Of a stretch of 64,000 nucleotides of DNA, positions 17,451 to 24,926 are shown piece after piece (position 1 is the stretch's first letter; every line of letters begins with the position of its first letter). The notes beneath the pieces are model-generated. The model did no database searches, had not been told where the DNA came from, and worked only from the letters and a program-made list of their open reading frames with translations. The position numbers and the translations under genes were made by a program. The stretch is from Actinomadura barringtoniae. GTDB lineage: Bacteria; Actinomycetota; Actinomycetes; Streptosporangiales; Streptosporangiaceae. The stretch covers positions 248,001 to 312,000 of the forward strand of contig NZ_JAGEOJ010000016.1 of the NCBI RefSeq assembly GCF_017573505.1, given 5' to 3'.

Positions 17451-17705
17451 ATGGACATGGACACTCCTGGGGTGGCCCACCCGCCCTCCTCGCGGCCACG
17501 ACCGGATGCCGGGGTCGTGCCCGGCGCTTCCGTCCACGCCTCAGCCGATCCGGCCACACTGGCTCCCTGCAAGGCGCACCTACCTCCAGGTTCTCCCCCA
17601 CTAGGTCGCCGAGCCGGTCTCGCCCAGGATCGCCGCCCCACCTCGACAGGGGTAAGCGTGGAATTGGTCTCCGGAAGTCCCGGCACGACCCCACTCACGA
17701 CGTGA
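17451..17705 (+). CDS. Small Pro/Ser-rich hypothetical protein
   Basis: 84 residues, Pro-, Ser- and Gly-rich, starting MDMDTPGVAHPPSSRPRP. No domain was recognised. Two features support real expression: GGAGGAGG ends 10 bp before the ATG, and a strong 12-bp-stem hairpin begins 5 bp after the TGA. A 244-bp spacer with possible promoter sequence precedes it. There is no signal peptide or transmembrane segment. It could instead be a non-coding transcript. Confidence 0.35.
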   Translation: MDMDTPGVAHPPSSRPRPDAGVVPGASVHASADPATLAPCKAHLPPGSPPLGRRAGLAQDRRPTSTGVSVELVSGSPGTTPLTT

Positions 17706-17710
17706 GGTGA

Positions 17711-17743
17711 GCGCCCCCGCCATCGGCGCGGTGGCGGGGGCGC
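17711..17743 (+). terminator. Strong GC-rich hairpin after the small 17451-17705 gene
   Basis: Arms GCGCCCCCGCCA (17711-17722) and TGGCGGGGGCGC (17732-17743) form a perfect 12-bp stem with a 9-nt loop. It lies 5 bp after the stop codon of the small gene, in the position of an intrinsic terminator. Confidence 0.7.
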
Positions 17744-18055
17744 CACCTCCACCAAGGTCGTGAGGACGCGCGACGCGTGCCTGGTCCCGCAGGCCGCGCG
17801 TGTGCGTCGCCCGCGCGCCCGTCCCGGGGCGCGCCGCAAGCCGCGCGTGCGCCGTCCCCGCACGTCAGGCCGCACGCGCCGTTCAGCACGCCAGGCCGCA
17901 CGGGCCCTTCAGCACGCCCGGCCGCACGCGCCGCCCCCCGCCCACGTCAGGCGCATTCGCCTAGGTGGCGTGCGGCTGTGGACGAGTGAAACTCCTAGGC
18001 CGGGTTGAGTAGGCGTACTCATGGCCGGGGCTCGCGGACGCGCGATGGTTGCTTC
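17744..18055. repeat. Gene-free region with GTCC-loop hairpins, a 26-bp tandem repeat and a palindrome
   Basis: No convincing gene here. Three hairpins have GTCC-containing loops: GCCTG/CAGGC (17779-17794), GCGCGCCC/GGGCGCGC (17813-17834) and CGTGCG/CGCACG (17846-17864). They are followed by about 2.5 imperfect copies of a 26-bp unit beginning AGGCCGCACGCGCC (17867-17932). At 18006-18021 is a perfect inverted repeat TGAGTA-GGCG-TACTCA, 35 bp before the next start codon and a candidate regulatory site. Confidence 0.5.
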
Positions 18056-18400
18056 ATGAGCACACCGCATCGTCGCGTGGCCGCTTCCGGCCACGTTCTG
18101 CGCCGCGCCGCCGGACTCGGGGCGCTGGTCGGTCTCGCCGCCGTCACGCCGGCGCTGATCCTCACGGTCGGACCCCAGGTACTGAACGCGTTGCGCCCCG
18201 GCGGCCTCATCGGACCGCAGTTGCTCACCGGGCTCCGGACCGGGACGTTCGCGGGCCTGCGCCCGGGCACGTTCACCGGGCTGCGGCTGCCGCCGATGCC
18301 CATGCCCCAGGTCGGCCCGGCGGACGCCGTACGGGTCTCGCTGATCAAGGCCAGGTGCCGCCGCGGAATCTCCGATTTCCGGGGAGATCGCCCGATATGA
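18056..18400 (+). CDS. Small hypothetical membrane or secreted protein
   Basis: 114 residues. A basic N-terminus (MSTPHRRVAASGHVLRRAAG) precedes one hydrophobic segment (about 22-40). A Leu/Gly/Thr/Pro-rich stretch follows with short internal repeats (LRTGTFAGLRPGTFTGLRLPP). No family recognised. The upstream palindrome at 18006-18021 supports a regulated gene, but there is no clear ribosome-binding site, and the last 20 residues look unlike the rest, so the 3' part may not be native coding sequence. It ends 66 bp before the lipase-like gene. Confidence 0.4.
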   Translation: MSTPHRRVAASGHVLRRAAGLGALVGLAAVTPALILTVGPQVLNALRPGGLIGPQLLTGLRTGTFAGLRPGTFTGLRLPPMPMPQVGPADAVRVSLIKARCRRGISDFRGDRPI

Positions 18401-18466
18401 TCACGGCGGCCCCGGGAGGCCGCATCCACGGGGGATCGCGAGAGCCGGCGCCTAGGGAGATCCAAC

Positions 18467-19438
18467 GTGCGTCGCCTCGTCCGGTCCGCCGTGCCGGGAA
18501 TCGCGTTCACCGTCGTGCTCGCGCAGACGGCCACCTCGTGCGGCGCCACCCACAGCACCTCCCGCAGCGCCGCCGACAGCACCTCCCGTAGCGCCGCCCT
18601 CGACGCCCCTCGCGGCGCCGCCCACAGCACCTCCCGCAGCGCCGGCCGCGGCGCCGCTCGCAGTGCCACTGACAGCGCCGCGGCGGTCAAGGATCCCGTG
18701 TACCTGATCCATGGCGTGCAGTGGGACGGCGGTACGGACTGCGAGACCGCGTGGAAGGACGGCAAGACCGCCCTGCGCCGCCAGGGCTTCAAGGGCCCGC
18801 TCATCACGTGGGGCTACTACCGCGGCGACCGGCACTGCACGACCGCGTACCAGGGCACGCTCAACACCTCGGTCACCGAACTGGGCCGCCGGCTCGCGTG
18901 GGAGATCTACAACCGCTACTCGCGGCACGGCAAGCCGGTCAGCGTCCTCGGACACTCCATGGGCGGCCTCATCACCGCCGCCGCGCTGGCGGGCGTTCAG
19001 AAGAGCGGCGGCAAGTCGCGGCGCTGGCCGCCCTACCTGCGGGTCCGCAACGCCGTCACGCTGAGCAGCCCGTTCAGGGGCGTGACCTGCGTGTACGCCC
19101 AGGCCCAGTGCAAGGATCTCAAGAGCGGCAGCTCGTTCCTGCGCTGGCTGGGCACCGCGCAGAATCCGCAGGGCCGCGGCGGCACGGACTGGACGCTCGT
19201 CGGGTCCTATGACGACAGCCGCGTGAGTGTGCGTTCGGGGCTCGGCACCAAGGCCAAGCACAAGGTCGCCTACCTGGCGGGCCAGCACATCACTCACACG
19301 AACATGCATCACCTCGCGGCGGGCGGGCATTGGCGTTTCCGCTACTCCAACAACTGGGGCGAGGTGTTCTACCAGACCGCCAAGGGCGGCGCCCCGCTCC
19401 GTGTGGCGGCCGCCGCCCTCTCCTCCGCCGCTCGCTGA
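18467..19438 (+). CDS. Secreted alpha/beta-hydrolase, lipase-like
   Basis: 323 residues. It has an N-terminal signal sequence (cleavage or lipidation near SC at 24-25). A low-complexity Ser/Arg/Ala tract (about 29-72) follows in which HSTSRSA and ADSTSRSA recur, then an alpha/beta-hydrolase domain. VYLIHGV gives the oxyanion strand and GHSMG (162-166) the nucleophile Ser164. Four Cys in the domain may form disulfides. Probably a triacylglycerol lipase or esterase; substrate unproven. GTG start with AGGGAG upstream. The stop codon abuts that of the convergent DinB-type gene. Confidence 0.8.
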   Translation: MRRLVRSAVPGIAFTVVLAQTATSCGATHSTSRSAADSTSRSAALDAPRGAAHSTSRSAGRGAARSATDSAAAVKDPVYLIHGVQWDGGTDCETAWKDGKTALRRQGFKGPLITWGYYRGDRHCTTAYQGTLNTSVTELGRRLAWEIYNRYSRHGKPVSVLGHSMGGLITAAALAGVQKSGGKSRRWPPYLRVRNAVTLSSPFRGVTCVYAQAQCKDLKSGSSFLRWLGTAQNPQGRGGTDWTLVGSYDDSRVSVRSGLGTKAKHKVAYLAGQHITHTNMHHLAAGGHWRFRYSNNWGEVFYQTAKGGAPLRVAAAALSSAAR

Positions 19439-19930
19439 TCAGCGCCCGGTCGAGCCGTCGGCCAACTCTCGCAGGATGTCCGCGTGGCCCGCGTGCCGCG
19501 CGGTCTCCTCGATCATGTGGGTCAGCGTCCAGCGGCGGGACGGCCCTGACTTGCCTCGCTTGACCACCCGGGGGCCCGCTTCGGTGAGGTCGTCCCAGGA
19601 GGCGATCTCCTTGTTCGCGGCGGCGTTGGTCTCCTGGTAGGCGGCGAGGATGGATTCGGCCGTCTCCTCAGAGCTGAGGTGGAACGTTGCCTGCCAGTCC
19701 TTGACGTCCTCGCCCAGCAGCCAGCACCGCTCCACGTAGGTGAGGTGCTTGACCAGGCCGAGCAGGTTCGTCCCCGACGGCACGCCGGGGGCGCGGGCCT
19801 GGGCGTCGGGCACGCCCTCGGCCTTGGCCGCCACGGCGCCGCGCAGGTAGTCGAGAAAGCCTGCCAGTACGTCCTTCTCACCGGGCCCGGTCGACGGCGG
19901 CCCAGTGTCTCGCTTCCGCTTCGCGCTCAT
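19439..19930 (-). CDS. DinB family protein (DUF664)
   Basis: 163 residues, a four-helix DinB-fold protein of the DUF664 group. The metal-binding histidines are visible in LVKHLTYVE (about 60), TLTHMIEETARHAGHAD (about 137-151). These proteins are thought to be metal-dependent thiol transferases; in actinobacteria some use mycothiol. Start ATG 19930 is used with GAGGAGGGG upstream; a GTG one codon earlier is possible. Convergent with the lipase gene with no spacer. Confidence 0.85.
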   Translation of the reverse strand: MSAKRKRDTGPPSTGPGEKDVLAGFLDYLRGAVAAKAEGVPDAQARAPGVPSGTNLLGLVKHLTYVERCWLLGEDVKDWQATFHLSSEETAESILAAYQETNAAANKEIASWDDLTEAGPRVVKRGKSGPSRRWTLTHMIEETARHAGHADILRELADGSTGR

Positions 19931-19990
19931 CACGCCCCTCCTCGCAGGTCGTCAGGGCGTCACCCTCGCTCAGGCCGCCACGGGACCGCA

Positions 19991-20012
19991 CATAAAGTTG
20001 CCGATATGGCAA
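19991..20012 (+). promoter_or_regulatory. Candidate promoter and operator overlapping the XRE-cupin start
   Basis: TTGCCGATATGGCAA (19998-20012) is an inverted repeat with arms TTGCC/GGCAA that spans the ATG at 20006. CATAAA (19991-19996) could be the -10 box, putting transcription start at or near the ATG (leaderless). A site in this place would suit autorepression by the XRE-cupin protein; this is inference. Confidence 0.5.
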
Positions 20013-20665
20013 GCTCAGACGCGTCGGCGCGCTCAGAGGCGGGCTCGGCGGCAGGATCGGCGGCGGCAGGCTCAGTGGCGGACGAGACGGACCTGGTCCT
20101 GGACTCGGTCGGCCCCCGGTTGCGGGCCCTGCGCAACCATCGCGGGCTGACCCTGGCGGACCTGTCGGCCGCGACCGGGACCTCGGAGAGCACCCTGTCC
20201 AGGCTGGAGAGCGGCGGCCGCAAGCCGACCCTGGAACTGCTGCTGCCGCTGGCCCGCGTCTACGGCGTGCCGCTCGACGACCTCGTCGGCGCCCCTCGAA
20301 CGGGTGACCCGCGCATCCACCTGAAGCCGATCAACCGGCACGGCATGACGTTCGTCCCGCTCACCCGGCGTGCGGGCGGGGTCCAGGCGTTCAAGATGCT
20401 GATCCCCGCCCGCCCGGAGCCGGCCGAGCCGACGCCGAAGACGCACGGCGGCTACGAGTGGGTGTACGTCCTCAACGGCAGGCTCCGGCTCCTGGTGGGC
20501 GACCGCGACCTGGTCCTGTCGGCCGGGGAGGCCGCCGAGTTCGACACCGCGCTGCCGCACTGGCTCGGATCGGCCGACGGTCACGCCGTCGAGACCCTCG
20601 TGCTGTTCGGCCCGCAGGGCGAGCGGGCGCACGTACGCGCCCGCCCCGCGCAGCAGCAGCCTTAG
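20006..20665 (+). CDS. XRE-family regulator with C-terminal cupin domain
   Basis: 219 residues. A disordered Ser/Ala-rich N-terminus (about 1-30) precedes an HTH_3 domain (about 38-92, with TLADLSAATGTSESTLSRLE as recognition region). A cupin_2 domain follows (about 145-205), including GGYEWVYVLNGRLRLLVGD. Regulators of this layout sense small molecules in the cupin barrel and usually control a neighbouring metabolic gene and themselves. No obvious target operon follows; a convergent NTF2-like gene ends 10 bp away. Confidence 0.88.
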   Translation: MASSDASARSEAGSAAGSAAAGSVADETDLVLDSVGPRLRALRNHRGLTLADLSAATGTSESTLSRLESGGRKPTLELLLPLARVYGVPLDDLVGAPRTGDPRIHLKPINRHGMTFVPLTRRAGGVQAFKMLIPARPEPAEPTPKTHGGYEWVYVLNGRLRLLVGDRDLVLSAGEAAEFDTALPHWLGSADGHAVETLVLFGPQGERAHVRARPAQQQP

Positions 20666-20675
20666 CCCACCTGCC

Positions 20676-21074
20676 CTAGCCGCGTTCCCACCACGCCAGG
20701 TTGGCGGCGACGTCGGCGAGCGGCTCGACGATCTCCCAGGCCTCGGCGATCAGCCCGTCCTCGAACCGCCAGATGTCGACGACCGCGATGGCCGCGTCGG
20801 TGCCGGGCAGCCGGCGCCGCGAGTACATGACGACGTGGTCGCCGCCCGCCAGCAGGTGCTGGACCTCGACCTCCATCCCGGCGATGTGCGGCAGCGCGGC
20901 GCGGACCTCGTCCAGCCACTCGGTCTTGCTCGAGGAGGTCGCGTCCGGCTTGTGGTGAACGAAGCCGTCGCTCAGCACCGGCGCGAGCGCCTCGACGTCA
21001 CCGGTCGCGATCAGCCCTGCCATCGCCCGCTGAACGATGCTCGTGTTGTCAGTGATCATGTTGTCCGTGGTCAT
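20676..21074 (-). CDS. NTF2-like / SnoaL-like (ester cyclase-type) protein
   Basis: 132 residues with a single NTF2-like alpha+beta barrel: FVHHKPD, HVVMYSRRRLPGT and VVDIWRFEDGLIAEAWEIVEPLADV match the SnoaL/ester-cyclase superfamily. The function may be small-molecule isomerisation or simply ligand binding. Divergent from the XRE/MmyB-like gene at 21163; the 88-bp spacer holds an imperfect palindrome ATGAAGT-CCC-ATTTCAT (21111-21127), so the two are probably a regulator and target pair. Confidence 0.8.
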   Translation of the reverse strand: MTTDNMITDNTSIVQRAMAGLIATGDVEALAPVLSDGFVHHKPDATSSSKTEWLDEVRAALPHIAGMEVEVQHLLAGGDHVVMYSRRRLPGTDAAIAVVDIWRFEDGLIAEAWEIVEPLADVAANLAWWERG

Positions 21075-21162
21075 GGCGGCGAGTCTCACCTCGGCACGCG
21101 ATGCTTGTCGATGAAGTCCCATTTCATGGCGTTCCGCACCACCATGAGTACGATCAACGATC

Positions 21163-21930
21163 GTGACGACGGTCGGGGAGCTCCTGCGGGAGTGGCGCCA
21201 GCTCAGGCGCGTCAGCCAGCTCGACCTCGCGATCGCCGCCGACGTCTCGGCCCGCCACGTCAGCCTCGTCGAGACCGGCAAGTCCAACCCGTCCGCCGCC
21301 ATGGTCCTCCGGCTCGCCGACCAGCTCGACGTTCCGCTGCGCGACCGCAACCGTCTCCTGCTCGCCGCCGGTTTCGCGCCCCGCTACGCCGAACGCCCGC
21401 TCGGCGACGACGCCCTGTCGGCCGCCAAGCGGGCCCTCGAACGGGTCCTGCGCGCGCACGAGCCCTATCCGGCCCTGGTCTTCGACCGCCAGTGGAACAT
21501 CGTGATGACCAACCGCGCCGTCGACCCGTTCCTGGAACGCGTCTCCCCCGAGCTGCTCAAGCCGCCGGTCAACCTCCTGCGGCTGGGCCTGGACCCGAGA
21601 GGGTTCGCTCCCCTGGTCGTCAACCTGGCCGACGTGCGCAAGGTCTTCGGGGCCCGCGTCAGGCGGCAGCTCGCCGCCTCCCCCGATCCGGAGCTGGCGG
21701 CCCTCTACGACGAGCTCCTGGCACCGGCCGAGGAGGGCGTCTCCATCGAGTCGGACGTGCTGATCCCGATGATCATCCGGCTGGACGGCCGGGAGCTGCG
21801 GCTGTTCTCGACCATCACCACGTTCGGCACTCCGCAGGACATCACGCTGGACGAGGTCGCGATCGAGTCCTACTACCCGGCGGACGCCGAGAGCGCCGCC
21901 CACTTCGAGAACCGGACGGTGGCCCAGTGA
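21163..21930 (+). CDS. XRE-family regulator with MmyB-like ligand-binding domain
   Basis: 255 residues. N-terminal helix-turn-helix (about 3-60: LLREWRQLRRVSQLDLAIAADVSARHVSLVE) followed by an MmyB-type PAS-like domain (about 98-250; FDRQWNIVMTNRAV, then GTPQDITLDEVAIESYYPAD). This architecture is common in actinobacteria; characterised members bind fatty-acid-like ligands. GTG start with no ribosome-binding site, suggesting a leaderless mRNA. It overlaps the next gene by 4 bp (GTGA). Confidence 0.88.
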   Translation: MTTVGELLREWRQLRRVSQLDLAIAADVSARHVSLVETGKSNPSAAMVLRLADQLDVPLRDRNRLLLAAGFAPRYAERPLGDDALSAAKRALERVLRAHEPYPALVFDRQWNIVMTNRAVDPFLERVSPELLKPPVNLLRLGLDPRGFAPLVVNLADVRKVFGARVRRQLAASPDPELAALYDELLAPAEEGVSIESDVLIPMIIRLDGRELRLFSTITTFGTPQDITLDEVAIESYYPADAESAAHFENRTVAQ

Positions 21931-22559
21931 GGGTGCTCTGGCGAGGTCTGGCCGCGACGGGCCTGGCGATCGGCTTGATGCTGCTCGCCGCCTGGGCGTT
22001 CATCGCCGGCGGCGACGCCCTGGGCGCGATCCTGGCCGTCGTCGGCATCATCGCGACGGTGTTCGCGCTGTGCTGGCTCGCCGTCGCCGGAGACCGCTCG
22101 TTCCGTGGCACGGGCGCGGTGATCACGGTCGGGCTGCTCGCCACGATCTTCTACTACGGCGTCGGCGTGATCAGCGCCAGGGACGTCGCGGCCGTCGAGT
22201 GGGGCACCGACACCGACGCCGTCGTGGGCCACACCTGGACCGCGGGCACGGGCCGCAAGAAGGGCTACCACTGCTCCCTCGAGCACAGGGACGGCACCCC
22301 GTTCCCCCGCGACCTGGGCAGCAGTTGCAAGGGCTACGACACCGGCGACACGATCGGCATCGTCGCCGACGCCCACAACCGCTTCGCGCCCGTCCTGGGC
22401 CGGCGCAACGATCTGCCCGTCACGGCCGAGGCCATCGCCACCGGGATCGGCGGCGGCGTCCTGCTCCTGATGATCTGGCTGGCCGCCTACTTCGGCCGCC
22501 CGGGGCCCAGCTCCACCAAGCGCCCCGCAGGCCGTTCCGGCAACCCTGCAAAGCGCTGA
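21927..22559 (+). CDS. Hypothetical membrane protein co-translated with the MmyB-like regulator
   Basis: 210 residues with about four predicted transmembrane helices: three in the first 85 residues and one near 175-195. The extracytoplasmic loop (about 85-170) holds two Cys (HCSLEH and SSCKGYD) that may pair. No family recognised. The GTG overlaps the previous stop codon, which implies coupled expression with the regulator. The C-terminus is basic and cytoplasmic. Confidence 0.7.
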   Translation: MRVLWRGLAATGLAIGLMLLAAWAFIAGGDALGAILAVVGIIATVFALCWLAVAGDRSFRGTGAVITVGLLATIFYYGVGVISARDVAAVEWGTDTDAVVGHTWTAGTGRKKGYHCSLEHRDGTPFPRDLGSSCKGYDTGDTIGIVADAHNRFAPVLGRRNDLPVTAEAIATGIGGGVLLLMIWLAAYFGRPGPSSTKRPAGRSGNPAKR

Positions 22560-22672
22560 CCTGCGGCCTTAGCGCTTACTGTATGGGGCCTTAACAGAAA
22601 CATAAGAACGATCACGGGCATGATCGCGGGCCCTAACGTGCCAAGTCCCCCCGCAACCAGGAGGACTTCTTG

Positions 22673-23614
22673 ATGCAAGCACGACGTGCCGCGGCGGCCC
22701 TGACGATCGTCTCCGCGCCGATCGCCGTGATCGGCCTGGCCGCCACCCCCGCCATGTCCCACGGCACGATGCAGAACCCGCTCAGCCGCGCCCTCACCTG
22801 CTACCAGGAGGGGCCCGAGTCGCCGTCGTCGGCCGCCTGCAAGGCCGCGGTCGCCGCCGGCGGCACGCAGGCCTTCTACGACTGGAACGGGATCCGGATC
22901 GGCGACGTGGCCGGGCAGCACCGGCAGCGGATCCCCGACGGCAAGCTGTGCAGCGCGGGCAACGCCGAGTTCAAGGGCCTGGACCTGGCCCGCGCGGACT
23001 GGCCCGCCACCAGCCTGAAGCCGGGCGCGGACTACACGTTCCGGTTCAAGGCGACGGCCCAGCACAAGGGCGGCTTCCAGCTGTTCGTCACCAAGGACGG
23101 CTACGACCCGGCCAAGCCGCTGAAGTGGTCGGACCTGGAGAGCAAGCCGTTCCTCACCAAGGCCGACCCGCCCGTCCAGGACGGCGCCTACACGCTGTCC
23201 GGCAAGCTCCCGAGCAAATCCGGCCGCCACCTGATCTACGCCATCTGGCAGCGTTCCGACAGCCCCGAGGCGTTCTACTCCTGCTCGGACGTGGTGTTCG
23301 GCAAGACCGGAGGCACGAGCGGCGGCAGTGGCAGCGGCGGTGGATCGGCCACCAAACCGACCAGCCCCAAGCCCGGCCCGGCCAAGCCCGCCCACGACTG
23401 CCCGCCGACCGCGTCCACGGCCGCCCATGATCACGACCACGGCGCGGTCAACCTCAACAGCCGCCCCGCGGCCGGCAGCTCCCCCGACCAGACCGGGACC
23501 GCGACCGGCACCGCCCTGATCGCGGGAACGGTCGGGCTCACGCTCGGCGGCATCGGCGGCCTGCTCCTGACCGGCCGCCGCAGGCGCGCCGCCCAGGGCC
23601 GCCACGAGGCCTAG
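22673..23614 (+). CDS. AA10 lytic polysaccharide monooxygenase with C-terminal membrane anchor
   Basis: 313 residues. The signal peptide is cleaved after AMS, leaving His30 as the mature N-terminus (HGTMQNPLSR), the first ligand of the copper histidine brace; His131 (TAQHKGG) is a good second ligand. The AA10 core ends near 210 with AIWQRSDSPEAFYSCSDVVF. A Gly/Ser and Pro/Lys linker and a His/Asp-rich stretch (HDHDHGAVN) follow, then a hydrophobic helix (about 280-300) and basic tail. It would oxidatively cleave chitin or cellulose. The tail suggests membrane retention, and no LPXTG-like motif is seen. AGGAGG is 8 bp upstream of the ATG. Confidence 0.88.
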   Translation: MQARRAAAALTIVSAPIAVIGLAATPAMSHGTMQNPLSRALTCYQEGPESPSSAACKAAVAAGGTQAFYDWNGIRIGDVAGQHRQRIPDGKLCSAGNAEFKGLDLARADWPATSLKPGADYTFRFKATAQHKGGFQLFVTKDGYDPAKPLKWSDLESKPFLTKADPPVQDGAYTLSGKLPSKSGRHLIYAIWQRSDSPEAFYSCSDVVFGKTGGTSGGSGSGGGSATKPTSPKPGPAKPAHDCPPTASTAAHDHDHGAVNLNSRPAAGSSPDQTGTATGTALIAGTVGLTLGGIGGLLLTGRRRRAAQGRHEA

Positions 23615-23625
23615 CCCCCAAGGAC

Positions 23626-23662
23626 TGTGGGCCGCCCTCCGGCGCGCGGCGGGCGGCCCACA
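23626..23662. terminator. Bidirectional hairpin between LPMO and glycosyltransferase genes
   Basis: TGTGGGCCGCCC (23626-23637) and GGGCGGCCCACA (23651-23662) form a perfect 12-bp stem with a 13-nt loop between two convergent genes, suited to terminate both. Confidence 0.75.
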
Positions 23663-23686
23663 TCAGGCGCGCCACACAACGGCACG

Positions 23687-24808
23687 TCAGGCGTTCAGAA
23701 GGGCGTCCAGGCGCGCGGACTGGATCTCCCAGCGCCACTCCCGCTCGATCCACGCGCGGCCCTGCTCGCCCATCGTGCGGGCCCGCTCGGGGTCGGTGAG
23801 CAGCGCGATGAGCTGGTCGGCGATCGCCTGGACGGAACGGCCCGGGACCACCACGCCCGTCTCGCCGTCCAGAACGGCGTCAGGCGCCCCGCCGGAGTCT
23901 CCGGCCACCACGGGCAGGCCGGTCGCCGACGCCTCCAGGTAGACGATCCCGAGGCCCTCCACGTCCAGCCCGCGCCGCCGCGTCCGGCACGGCATCGCGA
24001 ACACGTCGCCCGCGTCGTAGTGCGCCGGGAGCTCCTCCCAGGGCACGCTCCCGGTGAAGACCGCCTCCACGCCCAGCGACGCCGCGGTCTTCTCCAGCTC
24101 CTCGCGGTACGGCCCGCCGCCGACCAGCAGCAGCGCCACGTCCGGGACGGCCTGCCGAACGCGCGGCCACGCGTGGATCAGCGCGTCCTGCCCCTTACGC
24201 GGAACGAGCCGCGACACGCACACCACCACGGGACGGCCGGTCAGCCCGTGCCGTTCCCGCACCTCGTCCCCGCCCGCGCCGCGGAAGTAGACCTTCTCGT
24301 CCACGCCCGGCGCCAGCCTGGCCATCCGGGCGGCCGCGGCGGGCGACAGGGCCCGCGCCATGCGGGAACGCGTGTACTCCCCCAGGTAGGTCAGGACGTC
24401 CACCCCGTCGCCGATGCGGCGCAGCAGGCTCCTGGCTCCCGGCAGGGAAGCCCAGCCCGCCTCGTGGCCGTGCGTGATGCCCACGAGCCGTTCGGCCCCC
24501 TGCCGCCGCAGCCCGCCCGCCAGTAGCCCCAACGGCGCCGAGGCCCCGAAGAGCACCGAGTCGCACCCCTCGGACCGCAGGATCTCCCCCGCCCGGCGCA
24601 GTACCGACGGCACCGGCAGCATGAGCGAGGTGGGATGCCGTACGACCGGATAGGGCTGCTGCGCGTCGAACTCCGCCGCGCCCTTCCACGCCGGGGCGTA
24701 CACCACCACCGAGCCCGGCGGGCGCCGCTGCACCAGCCCCTGCACGAAGGTCTGGATGCCTCCCGGGCGCGGCGGGAAGTCATTGGTCACCACGAGCGTC
24801 TTGGTCAT
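23687..24808 (-). CDS. pimB: GT4 glycosyltransferase, PimB-like mannosyltransferase
   Basis: 373 residues, a GT-B fold GT4 enzyme. The N-terminal domain begins VTNDFPPRPGGIQTF, and GHEAGWASLPG lies near 125. The C-terminal domain has VSRLVPRKGQDALI near 208 and the nucleotide-sugar motif EGLGIVYLEASATGLPVV (about 293-310). This pattern is typical of GDP-mannose-dependent phosphatidylinositol-monomannoside mannosyltransferases (PimB', Rv2188c). It would add the second mannose to PIM1 at the cytoplasmic face. Location beside qcrCAB and near a FadD15-like gene matches the mycobacterial neighbourhood. Exact acceptor inferred. Confidence 0.85.
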   Translation of the reverse strand: MTKTLVVTNDFPPRPGGIQTFVQGLVQRRPPGSVVVYAPAWKGAAEFDAQQPYPVVRHPTSLMLPVPSVLRRAGEILRSEGCDSVLFGASAPLGLLAGGLRRQGAERLVGITHGHEAGWASLPGARSLLRRIGDGVDVLTYLGEYTRSRMARALSPAAAARMARLAPGVDEKVYFRGAGGDEVRERHGLTGRPVVVCVSRLVPRKGQDALIHAWPRVRQAVPDVALLLVGGGPYREELEKTAASLGVEAVFTGSVPWEELPAHYDAGDVFAMPCRTRRRGLDVEGLGIVYLEASATGLPVVAGDSGGAPDAVLDGETGVVVPGRSVQAIADQLIALLTDPERARTMGEQGRAWIEREWRWEIQSARLDALLNA

Positions 24809-24829
24809 CAGTCCCTCAGCATACGAACG

Positions 24830-24881
24830 CCACAGCCGAGGCCCGCCGACCGGCTGTGCGGTCGGCGGGCCTCGGCTGTGG
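24830..24881. terminator. Very strong terminator at the end of the qcr operon
   Basis: A 23-bp perfect stem (24830-24852 with 24859-24881) and a 6-nt loop lie between the qcrB stop and the start of the GT4 gene. The arm begins CCACAGCCGAGGCCCGCC. It should end transcription of ctaE-qcrCAB before the glycosyltransferase gene. Confidence 0.9.
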
Positions 24882-24926
24882 CGATGATCCGCGAAACGGG
24901 GCGGAACGGACCAGCCGCTGAACGGA

